DNA of 64,000 nt from Deltaproteobacteria bacterium (GTDB lineage Bacteria > Myxococcota_A > Polyangia > Polyangiales > Ga0077539), in contig CANJUR010000017.1 in the NCBI GenBank assembly GCA_947477565.1, positions 1-64,000 of the forward strand, in the 5' to 3' direction. A model generated the notes under the pieces. That model made no database searches, was not told the DNA's origin, and worked only from the letters and a program-made list of their open reading frames with translations. A program made the position numbers and the translations under genes. Below are positions 42,028-51,045 of this stretch, one piece after another; position 1 is the first letter of the stretch, and every line of letters starts with the position of its first letter.

Positions 42028-45000
42028 TCGGCCGCATCATCGACGCCTCGGCCCGCAATCGCGCGCTGATGCTCTTCTTCGCACTCGCGCTCGCCATCGG
42101 CGGCTGGACCGCTGCGCGCCACATCCCACTCGATGCCATCCCCGACCTGTCCGACCCGCAGGTGATCGTCTTCACCGAGTGGATGGGCCGCTCGCCCACG
42201 CTCGTCGAAGACCAGGTCACGTACCCCCTCGTGACGGCCCTGCTGGGCGCGCCCCGGGTCGCCGACGTGCGGGGACAGACGATGTTTGGGATGAGCTTCG
42301 TCTACGTGGTGTTCGAGGAGGGAACCGACCTCTACTGGGCGCGCTCGCGGGTGCTCGAGTACCTCAGCACCGTCCGCAACCGCCTGCCTCCGGACGCCGC
42401 CTCGCGCCTCGGACCCGACGCCACGGGCATCGGATGGGTCTACCAGTACGCCCTCGTCGATCGCTCCGGCCGACACGACCTCGGACAGCTCCGCGCGTAC
42501 CAGGATTACTCACTCAGGTATGCGCTCACCAGCGTGCCGGGCGTCGCCGAGGTGGCCTCGGTCGGTGGCTTCGAGCAGCAGTACCAGGTCACCGTCGATC
42601 CGATCCGGTTGCGCGGGTACGGGCTGAGCATCGCAGACGTGGCGAGCGCCGTTCGCCGCTCCAACGCGGACGTGGGCGGGCGCGTGCTGGAGATGTCCGA
42701 GCGCGAGTACTTCATCCGCGGCCGCGGGTACGTCACCCGCCCGCAGGACCTCGAAGACGTTGTCCTTCGCGCGAGCGCCGGGGGGACGCCGGTGCTGGTG
42801 CGCGACGTCGCGACGGTGCGCATCGGCGGGGACATCCGGCGCGGCGCGGCGGAGCTCGACGGCCGCGGGGAGGTCGTCTCCGGCGTCGTCGTGATGCGCT
42901 ACGGGGAGAACGCGCTCGAGGTCATCCGCCGCGTCGAACACAAACTGGACGCGCTGCGGCCGTCGCTGCCGGCGGGCGTCGAGGTGGTGCCCGTGTACAG
43001 CCGCGCGGGCCTCATCGAGCGCGCCATCGACACGCTCAAGCACAGCCTCCTCGAGGAGATGATCGTCGTCTCGCTGGTGATCATTCTCTTCCTGCTGCAC
43101 CTCCGCAGCGCACTGCTGCCCATCCTGTCGATTCCGCTGGCGGTGCTCGCGTCGTTCATCCCGATGTACCTCCTCGGCATCCCGGCGACGATCATGTCTC
43201 TCGGCGGCATTGCCATCGCCATCGGTGCCACGGTGGACGCCGAGATCGTCATGGTCGAGGCCGCGCACAAGAAGCTCGAGGGCGCCCCGCCCGATCTCCC
43301 GGAGGCCGAGCGCGAGCGCCTTCTGGCCGAGGCTGCGCGCGAGGTCACGCCGGCCATCTTCTTCTCGCTGCTCATCATCGCGGCGTCGTTCATTCCGGTG
43401 TTTGGGCTTACCGGGCAGGCTGGCCGGCTGTTCCGTCCGCTCGCGTACATGAAGACCTTCGTGATGCTCTCCGCGGCGGTGCTCTCGGTGACGGTCGCGC
43501 CTGCGCTTCGCGACTTTCTCATCCGTGGAAAGATCTACCCCGAGGCGAAGCACCCGGTTTCCCGTGTGATCCGGGCGTTCTACGAGCCCTTCGTCCACGC
43601 GGCGCTGCGCAACCCGCGTACGACGGTGCTCATCGGGTTGATGGCGCTGCTCTCTGCGCTTCCCGTCGCCGGGCGCATCGGGTCGGAGTTCATGCCGCCG
43701 CTCGACGAGGGCGACCTCGTGTACATGCCGACGACGCTGCCCAACGTCTCCATCGAGGAGGCGCGGCGGCAACTTCAGCGGCAGGATGCCATCCTGCGGG
43801 AGTTTCCCGAGGTCGAGCGCGTGCTCGGGAAGGTCGGCCGCGCGGAAACGCCCACAGATCCAGCGCCGCTCTCGATGGCCGAGACGATCGTCAAGCTGCG
43901 TCCGCGGGCACAGTGGCGCACCCGCTACGTGCGGCGCTGGTACGTCGGGCGAACGCCGTTATTCCTGCGATCGCTCTTCAACCGGCTACAGCCCGAGTTC
44001 GTGCCGATGACGCGCGACGAACTCGTTCAGGAGATGAACCAACGGCTCCAGCTTCCTGGCTGGACCAACGCCTTTACGCAGCCGATTCGCAACCGCGTGG
44101 ACATGCTCACAACGGGCATCCGCACGCCCGTCGGGGTGAAGGTCTACGGCAGCGACCTCGCGGCGATCGAGCGCACCGGCACCGCGCTCGAGCGGGTGCT
44201 TCACGCGGTACCCGGAACTCGCAGCGTGCTCTTCGAGCGCTCCGTCGGCGGGCTCTACGTGGACATCGTGCCCGACCGGCGAGCGCTCGCCCGCTACGGT
44301 CTGCGGGTAGCGGACGTCAACGAGGTGGTCGAGATGGCGCTCGGCGGCGCGCCGGTCACGACCACTGTCGAGGGGCGCAACCGTTTCTCCGTCAACGTGC
44401 GCTACGCCGCGGATTTTCGTTCAAGCCTCGAGCGAATCCGCGAGGTACTCGTACCCATCCCCCGCCCCGATGGCGCGACCGGTGCGGGGCAGATCGAGCT
44501 TGGCGCACTCGCGGACGTGCGCGTCGTCGCGGGCCCACCGATGCTTCGCGACGAGGCCGGACTGCTCGTGGGCTACGTGTACGTGGACCTCGACGCGAGC
44601 CGGGACGTCGGGCGCTACGTGACGGATGCGCGGCGCGCGGTGGCAGAGGCGACGCGGCGCGGTGAGGTCGTCCTTGGCGCCGGGTCATACCTGCGCTGGA
44701 CTGGGCAATACGAACTCCTCGCGCAGATGGAGGAGCGGATGAAGATCCTCATCCCCGTCGCGCTCCTGATTATCATTGTGCTGCTCTACCTGCAGTTCAA
44801 GAACTTCACTGAGGTCTTGATCGTCCTGCTCTCGGTGCCCTTCGCGTTGGTCGGCAGCGTGTGGGCTGTCTTTCTGCTCGACTACAATCTCTCGACCGCC
44901 GTGTGGGTCGGCGTGATCGCTCTCGTGGGCCTGGCCGCGCAAACCGGCGTCGTGATGATCGTCTACATCGACCACGCCTACGAGCGGCGGCTCGCGGCGG

Positions 45001-45509
45001 GCGGCATCCACTCCCTCGAAGACATCGTCGCGGCGCACGCCGAGGGGACCATCCAGCGGGTGCGACCGAAGCTGATGACGGTCGGCACGATGCTCATGGG
45101 TCTGGTTCCGCTGCTCTGGGCCGACGGGTCCGGCGCCGACGTGATGAAGCGCATCGCAGCGCCGATGGTCGGGGGGCTGATTACCAGCGCTTTTCTCACT
45201 CTGGAGATCATCCCCGTGATCTACACGTACTGGCGCGCGGAGCAGCTTCTCTGGCGTCGCGTCGCCGAGGGTGCGCCGACCCTACTGCCGCCGCTCCAAT
45301 GGCTCCAGCGGGTGCTCGCTGCGGGCCTCTTCTCCCTGACTGCGTCCCTCGTCGCGCGGCTATACATTGCCGACGCGTCCGCGACGCTGCGAGCCATTCC
45401 CGCCGCGGGCGCAATCGTCGCAGCGCTCGCGTTCGGCGCGTACACCGTGCTGCGTGTACGAGCGCAAAACGCGATCGATGCCTCCATCAACGAGCCCTCG
45501 ACTCTGTAA
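42024..45509 (+). CDS. CusA/CzcA-type heavy-metal RND efflux pump
   Basis: 1161 residues, twelve predicted TM helices in the RND arrangement. Signatures include PLDAIPDLSDPQVIV near the start, the TM4 proton-relay region AIAIGATVDAEIVMVEAAHKK, GSEFMPPLDEGDLVYMPT and the second-half repeat GVIALVGLAAQTGVVMIVYID. The segment RNRVDMLTTGIRTPVGVKVYG matches the CusA-type motif with its Met, pointing to Cu(I)/Ag(I) rather than Zn/Co. The GTG at 42024 overlaps the adaptor stop (GTGA). The C-terminus carries an additional TM-like tail of about 90 residues (LSLTASLVARLYIADAS, AGAIVAALAFGAYTVL), longer than in the E. coli protein of about 1047 residues. Confidence 0.95.
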   Translation: MIGRIIDASARNRALMLFFALALAIGGWTAARHIPLDAIPDLSDPQVIVFTEWMGRSPTLVEDQVTYPLVTALLGAPRVADVRGQTMFGMSFVYVVFEEGTDLYWARSRVLEYLSTVRNRLPPDAASRLGPDATGIGWVYQYALVDRSGRHDLGQLRAYQDYSLRYALTSVPGVAEVASVGGFEQQYQVTVDPIRLRGYGLSIADVASAVRRSNADVGGRVLEMSEREYFIRGRGYVTRPQDLEDVVLRASAGGTPVLVRDVATVRIGGDIRRGAAELDGRGEVVSGVVVMRYGENALEVIRRVEHKLDALRPSLPAGVEVVPVYSRAGLIERAIDTLKHSLLEEMIVVSLVIILFLLHLRSALLPILSIPLAVLASFIPMYLLGIPATIMSLGGIAIAIGATVDAEIVMVEAAHKKLEGAPPDLPEAERERLLAEAAREVTPAIFFSLLIIAASFIPVFGLTGQAGRLFRPLAYMKTFVMLSAAVLSVTVAPALRDFLIRGKIYPEAKHPVSRVIRAFYEPFVHAALRNPRTTVLIGLMALLSALPVAGRIGSEFMPPLDEGDLVYMPTTLPNVSIEEARRQLQRQDAILREFPEVERVLGKVGRAETPTDPAPLSMAETIVKLRPRAQWRTRYVRRWYVGRTPLFLRSLFNRLQPEFVPMTRDELVQEMNQRLQLPGWTNAFTQPIRNRVDMLTTGIRTPVGVKVYGSDLAAIERTGTALERVLHAVPGTRSVLFERSVGGLYVDIVPDRRALARYGLRVADVNEVVEMALGGAPVTTTVEGRNRFSVNVRYAADFRSSLERIREVLVPIPRPDGATGAGQIELGALADVRVVAGPPMLRDEAGLLVGYVYVDLDASRDVGRYVTDARRAVAEATRRGEVVLGAGSYLRWTGQYELLAQMEERMKILIPVALLIIIVLLYLQFKNFTEVLIVLLSVPFALVGSVWAVFLLDYNLSTAVWVGVIALVGLAAQTGVVMIVYIDHAYERRLAAGGIHSLEDIVAAHAEGTIQRVRPKLMTVGTMLMGLVPLLWADGSGADVMKRIAAPMVGGLITSAFLTLEIIPVIYTYWRAEQLLWRRVAEGAPTLLPPLQWLQRVLAAGLFSLTASLVARLYIADASATLRAIPAAGAIVAALAFGAYTVLRVRAQNAIDASINEPSTL

Positions 45510-45529
45510 AATATCAGGAGATGACGCCC

Positions 45530-45889
45530 ATGAAACCCAACGTGATCTTGCAGTCCGTCCTTGTGCTCGCCGCCCTTTCTACGGGGTGCACGAAGTCCTC
45601 CTCTGCGCCGGCATCGGCCACGAACGCGGGCCGCCGCTTCGCCATCACTGTGGGCGAGAACGGCTACCAGCCGTCGTCCGTGAGGGTGCACGCGGGGCAG
45701 CCCGTGACGCTGGTGTTCACCCGCACGAGCGACCAGGGCTGCGGCGCGCAGTTGGTCTTCCCGTCGCTCAACCTCCGCCGCGATTTGCCGCTCAATCAGC
45801 CCGTGGAGGTGACCTTTACCCCTGCGGTCGGCACTGTCGCCTTCACCTGCGGAATGAACATGCTGCGCGGCGTAGTCGTGGTGATGTAG
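45530..45889 (+). CDS. cupredoxin-domain lipoprotein of the Cus cluster
   Basis: 119 residues. Signal MKPNVILQSVLVLAALSTGC ends in a lipobox. The mature part is one small beta-sandwich with copper-type residues: GCGAQLVFPSLNLRRDLPLNQPV and TCGMNMLRGVVVV, the Cys...CGM pattern of small cupredoxins found with copper pumps. AGGAG at 45516-45520 favours the ATG at 45530 over the ATG at 45521. It sits 20 bases after the pump gene and probably ends the operon. It may bind Cu(I) in the periplasm for hand-over to the pump; that role is inferred from context. Confidence 0.85.
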   Translation: MKPNVILQSVLVLAALSTGCTKSSSAPASATNAGRRFAITVGENGYQPSSVRVHAGQPVTLVFTRTSDQGCGAQLVFPSLNLRRDLPLNQPVEVTFTPAVGTVAFTCGMNMLRGVVVVM

Positions 45890-45997
45890 TCCACTCCCCG
45901 CTGCTCTCCCTCCGCAGTATCTTCCGCCGACTCCGCGCTGCCTCGTCGCCCTCCCCCGCCCCGGTTGGCCAGAAACCCCTTTCGGAGTGTTCGTCCC

Positions 45998-47872
45998 ATG
46001 CGCTTTGCGGCCATCGCTGTCCTCGCTTCGCTGACCACCTTCGGGTGCACTCCCTCGCCCTCGCCTGCCGACGCTGCCATCGATCGCACGCCGGTCGATG
46101 TGGCGCTCGATGTCGCACCCGACGGCCCGTCGAACGATGCCGCCATCGCCGTCGCCTCGGGCGACGGAGCCGCCGCGGATGTGCCCTGTCGCTCCAGTGC
46201 GGATGCCCCGTGGCCAGCCAACGCGACCCCGATTTTAGAGGGCGGCCCGCTGCCCGATCTGCGCTTCCCGACCGCCGATGGGGAGGTCGCGTTGCACGAC
46301 TACTACACCCCATGCGCAACGACCCCTCGGCTGCTCATCCTCCGCTCGCTCGCGGCCTGGTCGGGGCCATCGCTCTGGCACGCCGCGCACACCACCGCAC
46401 TGCGCGCCCAGGGGCCCGCCGCCCGCGTCCAGGTGCTCGACCTCCTCGTGCTCGGACCAGACAACCTCCCGGCCACGACGCGCGACCTCGCGCCCTGGCG
46501 GGCAGCCTACGACAGCCCCGCGAACACGCTGGCAATCGACCCGGGCTACCGCTTCCAGACGCTGTATTTCGGCGCGGGCCAGCTACCGATCATCGTCCTG
46601 GTCGATTCGCGCACCATGCGCCCGCTGCGGGTGCTCACGATGCCCGCCTCGGACGAACTTGAATTCGCCGTCGCGGTCGCGATCGCGCTGATGGACGGAC
46701 GACCGCGGCCGACGCGCCCCACGCCGACCCTCTACGACGATCGCTTCAGCCCCGACCAGTGGGATCTCATCCGCGCGATGACCCCGATGCCGCCGCCGCC
46801 GCCCGATCCGACGAACGCCTTTGCGGACGACCCGCGCGCTGCCGATCTCGGTCGCGCTCTCTTCTCCGACCAGGGGCTTTCGCCATCCGGGCGCGTCGCC
46901 TGCGCGACCTGTCATCAGTCCGATCACGCCTTCGCCGATGCCCGACCGCAGGGCGTCGGTGTCGCTGCGGGCGATCGCAACACGCCCTCGGTGCTCTTCG
47001 CCTCGTGGTCGCGCTGGCAGTACTGGGACGGCCGCGCCGACGCGCCCTGGAACCAGGCCCTCGGCCCCTGCGAGAACCCCGTCGAGATGGACTCCTCGCG
47101 ACTGTTCATCGCGCACGCCGTCGCGGACCGCTACGCAGACGCATACACGACCATGTTTGGCGCGCTCCCTCCGCTCGGCGAGGCCACGCGCTTCCCCGCA
47201 TCGGGACGCCCCGGCGACGACGCCTGGGAGGGCATGTCGGCCGCCGACCGCACGGCGGTCAACCGTGTGTTCGCCAACGTCGGCAAGGCGATCGCGGCCT
47301 TCGAGCGCACGCTGCGGACTCGCCCATCACCGCTCGACGCCTACGCCGCCGGCAACCGCGACGCGCTCACGCCGCGGGCGCGGGACGGCCTCGCGCGCTT
47401 CTTCGAGGCGGGCTGCATCCAGTGCCACTACGGACCGCGTCTTACGGACGACAGCTTCCACAACATCGCGATGCCCACCGGTCGTCGTGACTTGCAGCCC
47501 GACCTCGGACGCCTGGGAGCGATTCCGCAGTTGCAGGCGGCGCTCTTCCGAGCCGACTCGCCCTTCAGCGACGCGCCCATGTCGCGAGCCGACCTCGCGG
47601 GACTGATGGCCGTCGAGACGATGCGTGGGCAGTTCCGGACGCCCTCGCTGCGGGGCGCTGCGGCGACCGGCCCATGGGGCCACGGTGGCGTCTTCGCAAC
47701 CCTGGAGGCGGTGATGCTCCACTACTCGCGTCGCCACGGTGGCATCCCCGCCGTCGGTGCGACCGGCACCGAAGACCTCCACCTCGCCCGCTTTCACGAA
47801 GACGCCGTGTACCTCGGCTCGCTCGCCGACCTGGTGCGCGCCGCGACCGCCGACCCTCTCCTTCTCCCCTGA
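45998..47872 (+). CDS. MauG/CcpA-type di-heme peroxidase lipoprotein with N-terminal thioredoxin-fold domain
   Basis: 624 residues from the ATG at 45998. Lipobox TTFGC and an Asp-rich spacer are followed by a domain of about 150 residues like AhpC/redoxin folds (GGPLPDLRFPTADGEVALHDY, PRLLILRSLAAWSGPSLWHA, LPIIVLVDSRTMRPL). A resolving CXXC is missing. The C-terminal part is a cytochrome-c-peroxidase family domain with two heme sites, CATCHQ (about 301) and CIQCHY (about 472), plus NTPSVLFASWSRWQYWDGRAD and FRTPSLRGAAATGPWGHGG. It should bind two c-type hemes and reduce peroxide or perform a MauG-like oxidation outside the cytoplasm. It follows the copper cluster but after a gap of about 110 bases. 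Confidence 0.88.
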   Translation: MRFAAIAVLASLTTFGCTPSPSPADAAIDRTPVDVALDVAPDGPSNDAAIAVASGDGAAADVPCRSSADAPWPANATPILEGGPLPDLRFPTADGEVALHDYYTPCATTPRLLILRSLAAWSGPSLWHAAHTTALRAQGPAARVQVLDLLVLGPDNLPATTRDLAPWRAAYDSPANTLAIDPGYRFQTLYFGAGQLPIIVLVDSRTMRPLRVLTMPASDELEFAVAVAIALMDGRPRPTRPTPTLYDDRFSPDQWDLIRAMTPMPPPPPDPTNAFADDPRAADLGRALFSDQGLSPSGRVACATCHQSDHAFADARPQGVGVAAGDRNTPSVLFASWSRWQYWDGRADAPWNQALGPCENPVEMDSSRLFIAHAVADRYADAYTTMFGALPPLGEATRFPASGRPGDDAWEGMSAADRTAVNRVFANVGKAIAAFERTLRTRPSPLDAYAAGNRDALTPRARDGLARFFEAGCIQCHYGPRLTDDSFHNIAMPTGRRDLQPDLGRLGAIPQLQAALFRADSPFSDAPMSRADLAGLMAVETMRGQFRTPSLRGAAATGPWGHGGVFATLEAVMLHYSRRHGGIPAVGATGTEDLHLARFHEDAVYLGSLADLVRAATADPLLLP

Positions 47873-47894
47873 ACACTGAACTCTGACGCTTGAA

Positions 47895-47916
47895 TGGTGG
47901 TGCCAGAAAACCACCA
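47895..47916. terminator. hairpin after the di-heme peroxidase gene
   Basis: A 7-bp inverted repeat, TGGTGGT and ACCACCA, with an 8-base loop lies 22 bases after the peroxidase stop codon. There is no T-tract, so it is either a weak terminator or an end remnant of the adjacent ISAs1-like element. Confidence 0.35.
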
Positions 47917-48044
47917 GCATCACCCAGTCCCTCGGGTTTTCATCAGGCGAAAGAGCAGCGTCCGCCCCGTCAACGTGAGCGCGTCCTCGTCGAAGAAGTG
48001 GCCGGGTACTTCGCCGACGCGATCGGCACGCCCACGGTGCACAG

Positions 48045-48375
48045 CCACGCCAGCACGGAAGGCGGCCATGTCGACTTGCGCCACCTCCGTGTCACGACCG
48101 ACATCGCGTGGTTCGAGGACCGTGCCGAATGGAAGGGTCTCAAGAGCTTCGTGATGCGGAAGGGCGAGCGCGAGGGGTGGCAAGATTCAGCGAAACCTCG
48201 ACTGCTTTTTGTGTTGTTCCGCGAAAATCAAAGCGGCGGGGATGGGTACCCACGGGCACGACCACTGGTCGATCGAAAACACGCTCCGCTGGACCCTCGA
48301 CGTGACCTTCCGCGAAGACGAATGCTGCGTTGCGCCACGCGCCCCTGCCGTGCGAGCACGAATGCACCCATGCAA
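48045..48375 (+). pseudogene. remnant of an ISAs1-family transposase
   Basis: Two blocks typical of the C-terminal half of ISAs1 transposases are readable in different frames. Frame 1 (about 48045-48177) reads STEGGHVDLRHLRVTTDI followed by WFEDRAEWKGLKSFVM. Frame 3 (about 48250-48345) reads GHDHWSIENTLRWTLDVTF followed by REDE. The conserved bridge between them and the N-terminal half are missing, and the frame changes, so the element is dead. The remainder of the 497-bp gap from 47873 to 48369 holds only a hairpin and unassigned sequence. The remnant runs straight into the start of the next lipoprotein gene at 48370. Confidence 0.75.
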
Positions 48376-49920
48376 GTGACCGAACGACGTGCCCTCTTCG
48401 CGCTACCGGTCCTTCTGGGAGCGATCGCGTGTGCATCGCCGGACGAAACGCTGCCGCCGGTGGAGTCGGACGCCTCGCCGTCCGCCGATGCGGGCGCGAC
48501 GATGGACAGCGCCGCCGCGACCGATACAGCCTTCGACATAACCGGGGACGCCCCCGCGCGCCGGGACGCGGACGGCGACGTCGGGGCGCGGGACGGCTCC
48601 GTGCGCGTCGAGGTGTTCACCGCGACAGACACGCCGGTGACGACGGACGTTCAGCCCATGGACGTCCCCGTGACGACGCCGCCGAGGTCGGGCGGGTACT
48701 ACGCATCGACGCGCGCGGCGCACGGCATCGTCGATGCGAACCTCACGAGCTACGAGTACGCCCCAGCGTTCGTTTACTACGGCGGGCGCTACCACTACTT
48801 CGCGTGCGTGGGCGTCCGGGGCGATTGGATCCAGCACAAGTCCGCGGCGACGCTCGCGGGCCTCGCTGCGGCGCCGTTTCGCACGGTGCTCTCGCCATCG
48901 CCGGGAGAAAACCACACCTGCGACCCCGCGGTCGTGAGAGGCGCGGACGGCCGCTGGTACCTGCACTACTCAAACACCCCCGGAGGCACGTACACCGACG
49001 CCGGCGTGGCCGTCGCAGACCGCCCAGAGGGGCCGTACACACGGATCACCATGGACCTGCTCGGGCACTTCTCCGGCCTCACCGCGGGGCAGTACGGTCG
49101 CGGACAGACCACGGTGACCCTCGGGCCCGACGGCGCCTGGTACATGGCCTTTACCAACCAGATCGCGCCGATGGAGCCGAACTCGATTGTGATCCTTCGC
49201 TCGCCGGATCCGTCGTTTGCAAACACTCGGACGGAGGTGGCGCGCATCGACCCGGCTGCGATCGGTGGCTGGTCCACGCAGCTTTCGTACGACCCGCCGA
49301 GCGGGCACTTCGTCTTCATCGAGCCTGCCGGTGCCGCGGGGTTTCTGGTGACCTCGTTCGACACGACGTTTCACCGTGTAGCGCAGGAGACGCTCGCGCT
49401 GCCGCCGGGGGCGGGTGTTCCGGGCGAGGGACAGGCCTTTCTCACGGACAGCGATGGGCACCTCCTTACGACCTCTCCGGACGCCAATGGCAGCCTCGTG
49501 GTGGTGGGCGCCACGAACGGACCCGCCCGCGGAGGTTTCCCCCAGTGGATCACCGGGCCGAACGAGTGGCGCACGTTCCGCGTCGATCCGGTGGGCGTGG
49601 TGGACTTCGTGACGCCGCTACCGGGCGGCGTGCGCGTGGCGGGCTGGAGCTACGACCCGAACGACCGTGGGTGGTCCATCGAGACGCACATCTACCTCGG
49701 TACTGCTGCCGGTACGACCCCGGCGGGGACCAACGACGGTGCGACGCGCGTGCCCCGGCCTGACGTCAACGCCGCCGAGGGGACCACCGGCGTGCACGGC
49801 TTTAGCGTCACGATTCCGACGGCGCTGCGCGGAGCCGTCGAGGTATGCACCGCTGCGATCAACGTCGGCAGCGGAACCAGCACCTGGCTCGCGTGCCGCA
49901 CTGTGACCGTGGCGAACTGA
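48370..49920 (+). CDS. lipoprotein with GH43-like five-bladed beta-propeller
   Basis: 516 residues from the ATG at 48370. The lipobox (LLGAIAC) is followed by an Asp/Thr-rich spacer to about residue 100. The main domain has propeller blades in the style of GH43/GH62/GH32-type enzymes: SYEYAPAFVYYGGRYHYFACVG, HTCDPAVVRGADGRWYLHYS, GRGQTTVTLGPDGAWYMAFT, STQLSYDPPSGHFVFIEPAG. A C-terminal beta domain of about 110 residues follows (GGVRVAGWSYDPNDRGWSIETHI). The acidic residue in CDPAVV is in the position of a catalytic Asp of GH43, but a full triad cannot be confirmed. The frame is open upstream to 47890, but that part is the transposase remnant. Confidence 0.75.
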   Translation: MQVTERRALFALPVLLGAIACASPDETLPPVESDASPSADAGATMDSAAATDTAFDITGDAPARRDADGDVGARDGSVRVEVFTATDTPVTTDVQPMDVPVTTPPRSGGYYASTRAAHGIVDANLTSYEYAPAFVYYGGRYHYFACVGVRGDWIQHKSAATLAGLAAAPFRTVLSPSPGENHTCDPAVVRGADGRWYLHYSNTPGGTYTDAGVAVADRPEGPYTRITMDLLGHFSGLTAGQYGRGQTTVTLGPDGAWYMAFTNQIAPMEPNSIVILRSPDPSFANTRTEVARIDPAAIGGWSTQLSYDPPSGHFVFIEPAGAAGFLVTSFDTTFHRVAQETLALPPGAGVPGEGQAFLTDSDGHLLTTSPDANGSLVVVGATNGPARGGFPQWITGPNEWRTFRVDPVGVVDFVTPLPGGVRVAGWSYDPNDRGWSIETHIYLGTAAGTTPAGTNDGATRVPRPDVNAAEGTTGVHGFSVTIPTALRGAVEVCTAAINVGSGTSTWLACRTVTVAN

Positions 49921-49929
49921 CCCGCGCGC

Positions 49930-50541
49930 TTAGAACCCTCTCCCTGTTTTCAAGAACTCCGTTTCTTCGTCGGTGCTGACCCGTCCGAGCACCTTGTTGC
50001 GGTGGGGAAACCGACCAAAGCGCACGATGAGCGCACGGTGCTTTTCGGCGTAGTCGCTGAGCATCGCGGCGCCCTTCACTCCCTCCGGCGGGGCCTCCGC
50101 GGCGAGGGCGTGGAAGAGGGCCACGGAGCGGTCTTGCAGGGCGAGCGCCTCCCCGTGCTCGAACGGCAAGTAGAAGAACGACCGCGCCGTGAGCGGCACC
50201 GCGCGGTCGAATCCACGCGCGAGGGCGCGGTCGGCGATGTCCCGCGCGGTTGGGTCGGCGGCGAAGGCCTGCGCGCTGTCGCGGTGCACATTACGCGTGA
50301 ACTGGTCGAGGAGAAGCACCAGCGCGAGCGCGCCGCGGGGGCTCTCCTCCCAGGCCTGCAACTGGTGGTCGGCGGCGGCGGTGATGAGCGCACCGAAGCG
50401 CTCACGGATCTCCCGATCGAATTCCGGGTCGGCGGCGAACCAGCGCTGCTGGAGTGCCGGGTCGATGGGCTGTTCGAGCGTGTCGCTCCCAAACCAAAAG
50501 GTCAGCACGGCGACGGCGTCGGAAGGAAGCTGTTGGGTCAT
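49930..50541 (-). CDS. DUF924 family protein
   Basis: 203 residues. The sequence follows DUF924: VLTFWFGSD near the start, RWFAADPEFDREIRERFG, GALALVLLLDQFTRNVHRDSAQAFA, ARSFFYLPFEHGEALALQDRSVALF and a C-terminal RFGRFPHRNKVLGR. The fold is all-helical and the biochemical function is not established. The ATG at 50541 starts the conserved part; the open frame upstream to 50766 is not credible. It converges with the propeller lipoprotein, with 9 bases between them. Confidence 0.92.
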   Translation of the reverse strand: MTQQLPSDAVAVLTFWFGSDTLEQPIDPALQQRWFAADPEFDREIRERFGALITAAADHQLQAWEESPRGALALVLLLDQFTRNVHRDSAQAFAADPTARDIADRALARGFDRAVPLTARSFFYLPFEHGEALALQDRSVALFHALAAEAPPEGVKGAAMLSDYAEKHRALIVRFGRFPHRNKVLGRVSTDEETEFLKTGRGF

Positions 50542-50764
50542 GGCAGGGGTTCGCTCAGGTTTCAGGAAAGGGCCGTGGACGGTGGGTTGGCATCGGGGAG
50601 CATCGGTGCACACGCGGCTGGAGCGGTCCGCCGCGGTGGAGCACGTCACGCCGACGAAAGAAAGCGACGGGTGAATCGCCCCGAAGCGGTCTGTCGGCTG
50701 CTCGGGTCGCCAACATTTCTGTGTGCCTCGAGGACGCTCTGGACCCGGACGCTGGAACAAAAAC
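50542..50764. other. intergenic stretch without a gene
   Basis: Together with the terminator that follows, this fills the 314-bp gap between the DUF924 start and tRNA-Glu. The only open frame is an unlikely N-terminal extension of the DUF924 gene. It should contain the promoter of that gene; no convincing -35/-10 pair is visible. Confidence 0.6.
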
Positions 50765-50816
50765 AAAAAAGCCCCCGCACCGTCGGCGTCGGTGACGTCT
50801 TCGATGCGGAGGCTTT
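50765..50816 (-). terminator. intrinsic terminator of the tRNA-Gln/tRNA-Glu unit
   Basis: On the minus strand GCCTCCGCA pairs with TGCGGGGGC (8 of 9 pairs, extended by AAA/TTT) around a 25-base loop and is followed by TTTTTTGTTT. It lies about 40 bases past the 3' end of tRNA-Glu. Confidence 0.8.
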
Positions 50817-50855
50817 AATGTGGAAAACCCGCTCTCACACGGGTGATTCCTTCGG

Positions 50856-50927
50856 TGACCCCAACGGGATTTGAACCCGTATTACCGACGTGAGAGGCCG
50901 ATGTCCTAACCGTTAGACGATGGGGCC
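50856..50927 (-). tRNA. tRNA-Glu (anticodon CTC)
   Basis: The minus strand folds as a full cloverleaf: acceptor GGCCCCA/TGGGGTC, D arm with TCTAACGGTTAGGA, anticodon loop with CTC in GGCCTCTCACG, and T arm GGGTTCAAATCCC. Discriminator A; only CC of the CCA end is encoded. It is 15 bases downstream of tRNA-Gln. Confidence 0.96.
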
Positions 50928-50942
50928 TTCTGACCAAACCTG

Positions 50943-51013
<71 letters not shown>

Positions 51014-51045
51014 AGGAGCGATTCTCGCCGGACCGGGATTGGCCT

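Noticed and set aside
41990-44665. 891-codon plus-strand frame within the CusA-like gene
   Set aside because: It is an Arg-rich shadow; the CusA frame has complete family motifs.
47890-48369. N-terminal extension of the GH43-like lipoprotein
   Set aside because: The upstream frame codes transposase remnant sequence, and the lipoprotein signal peptide begins at 48370.
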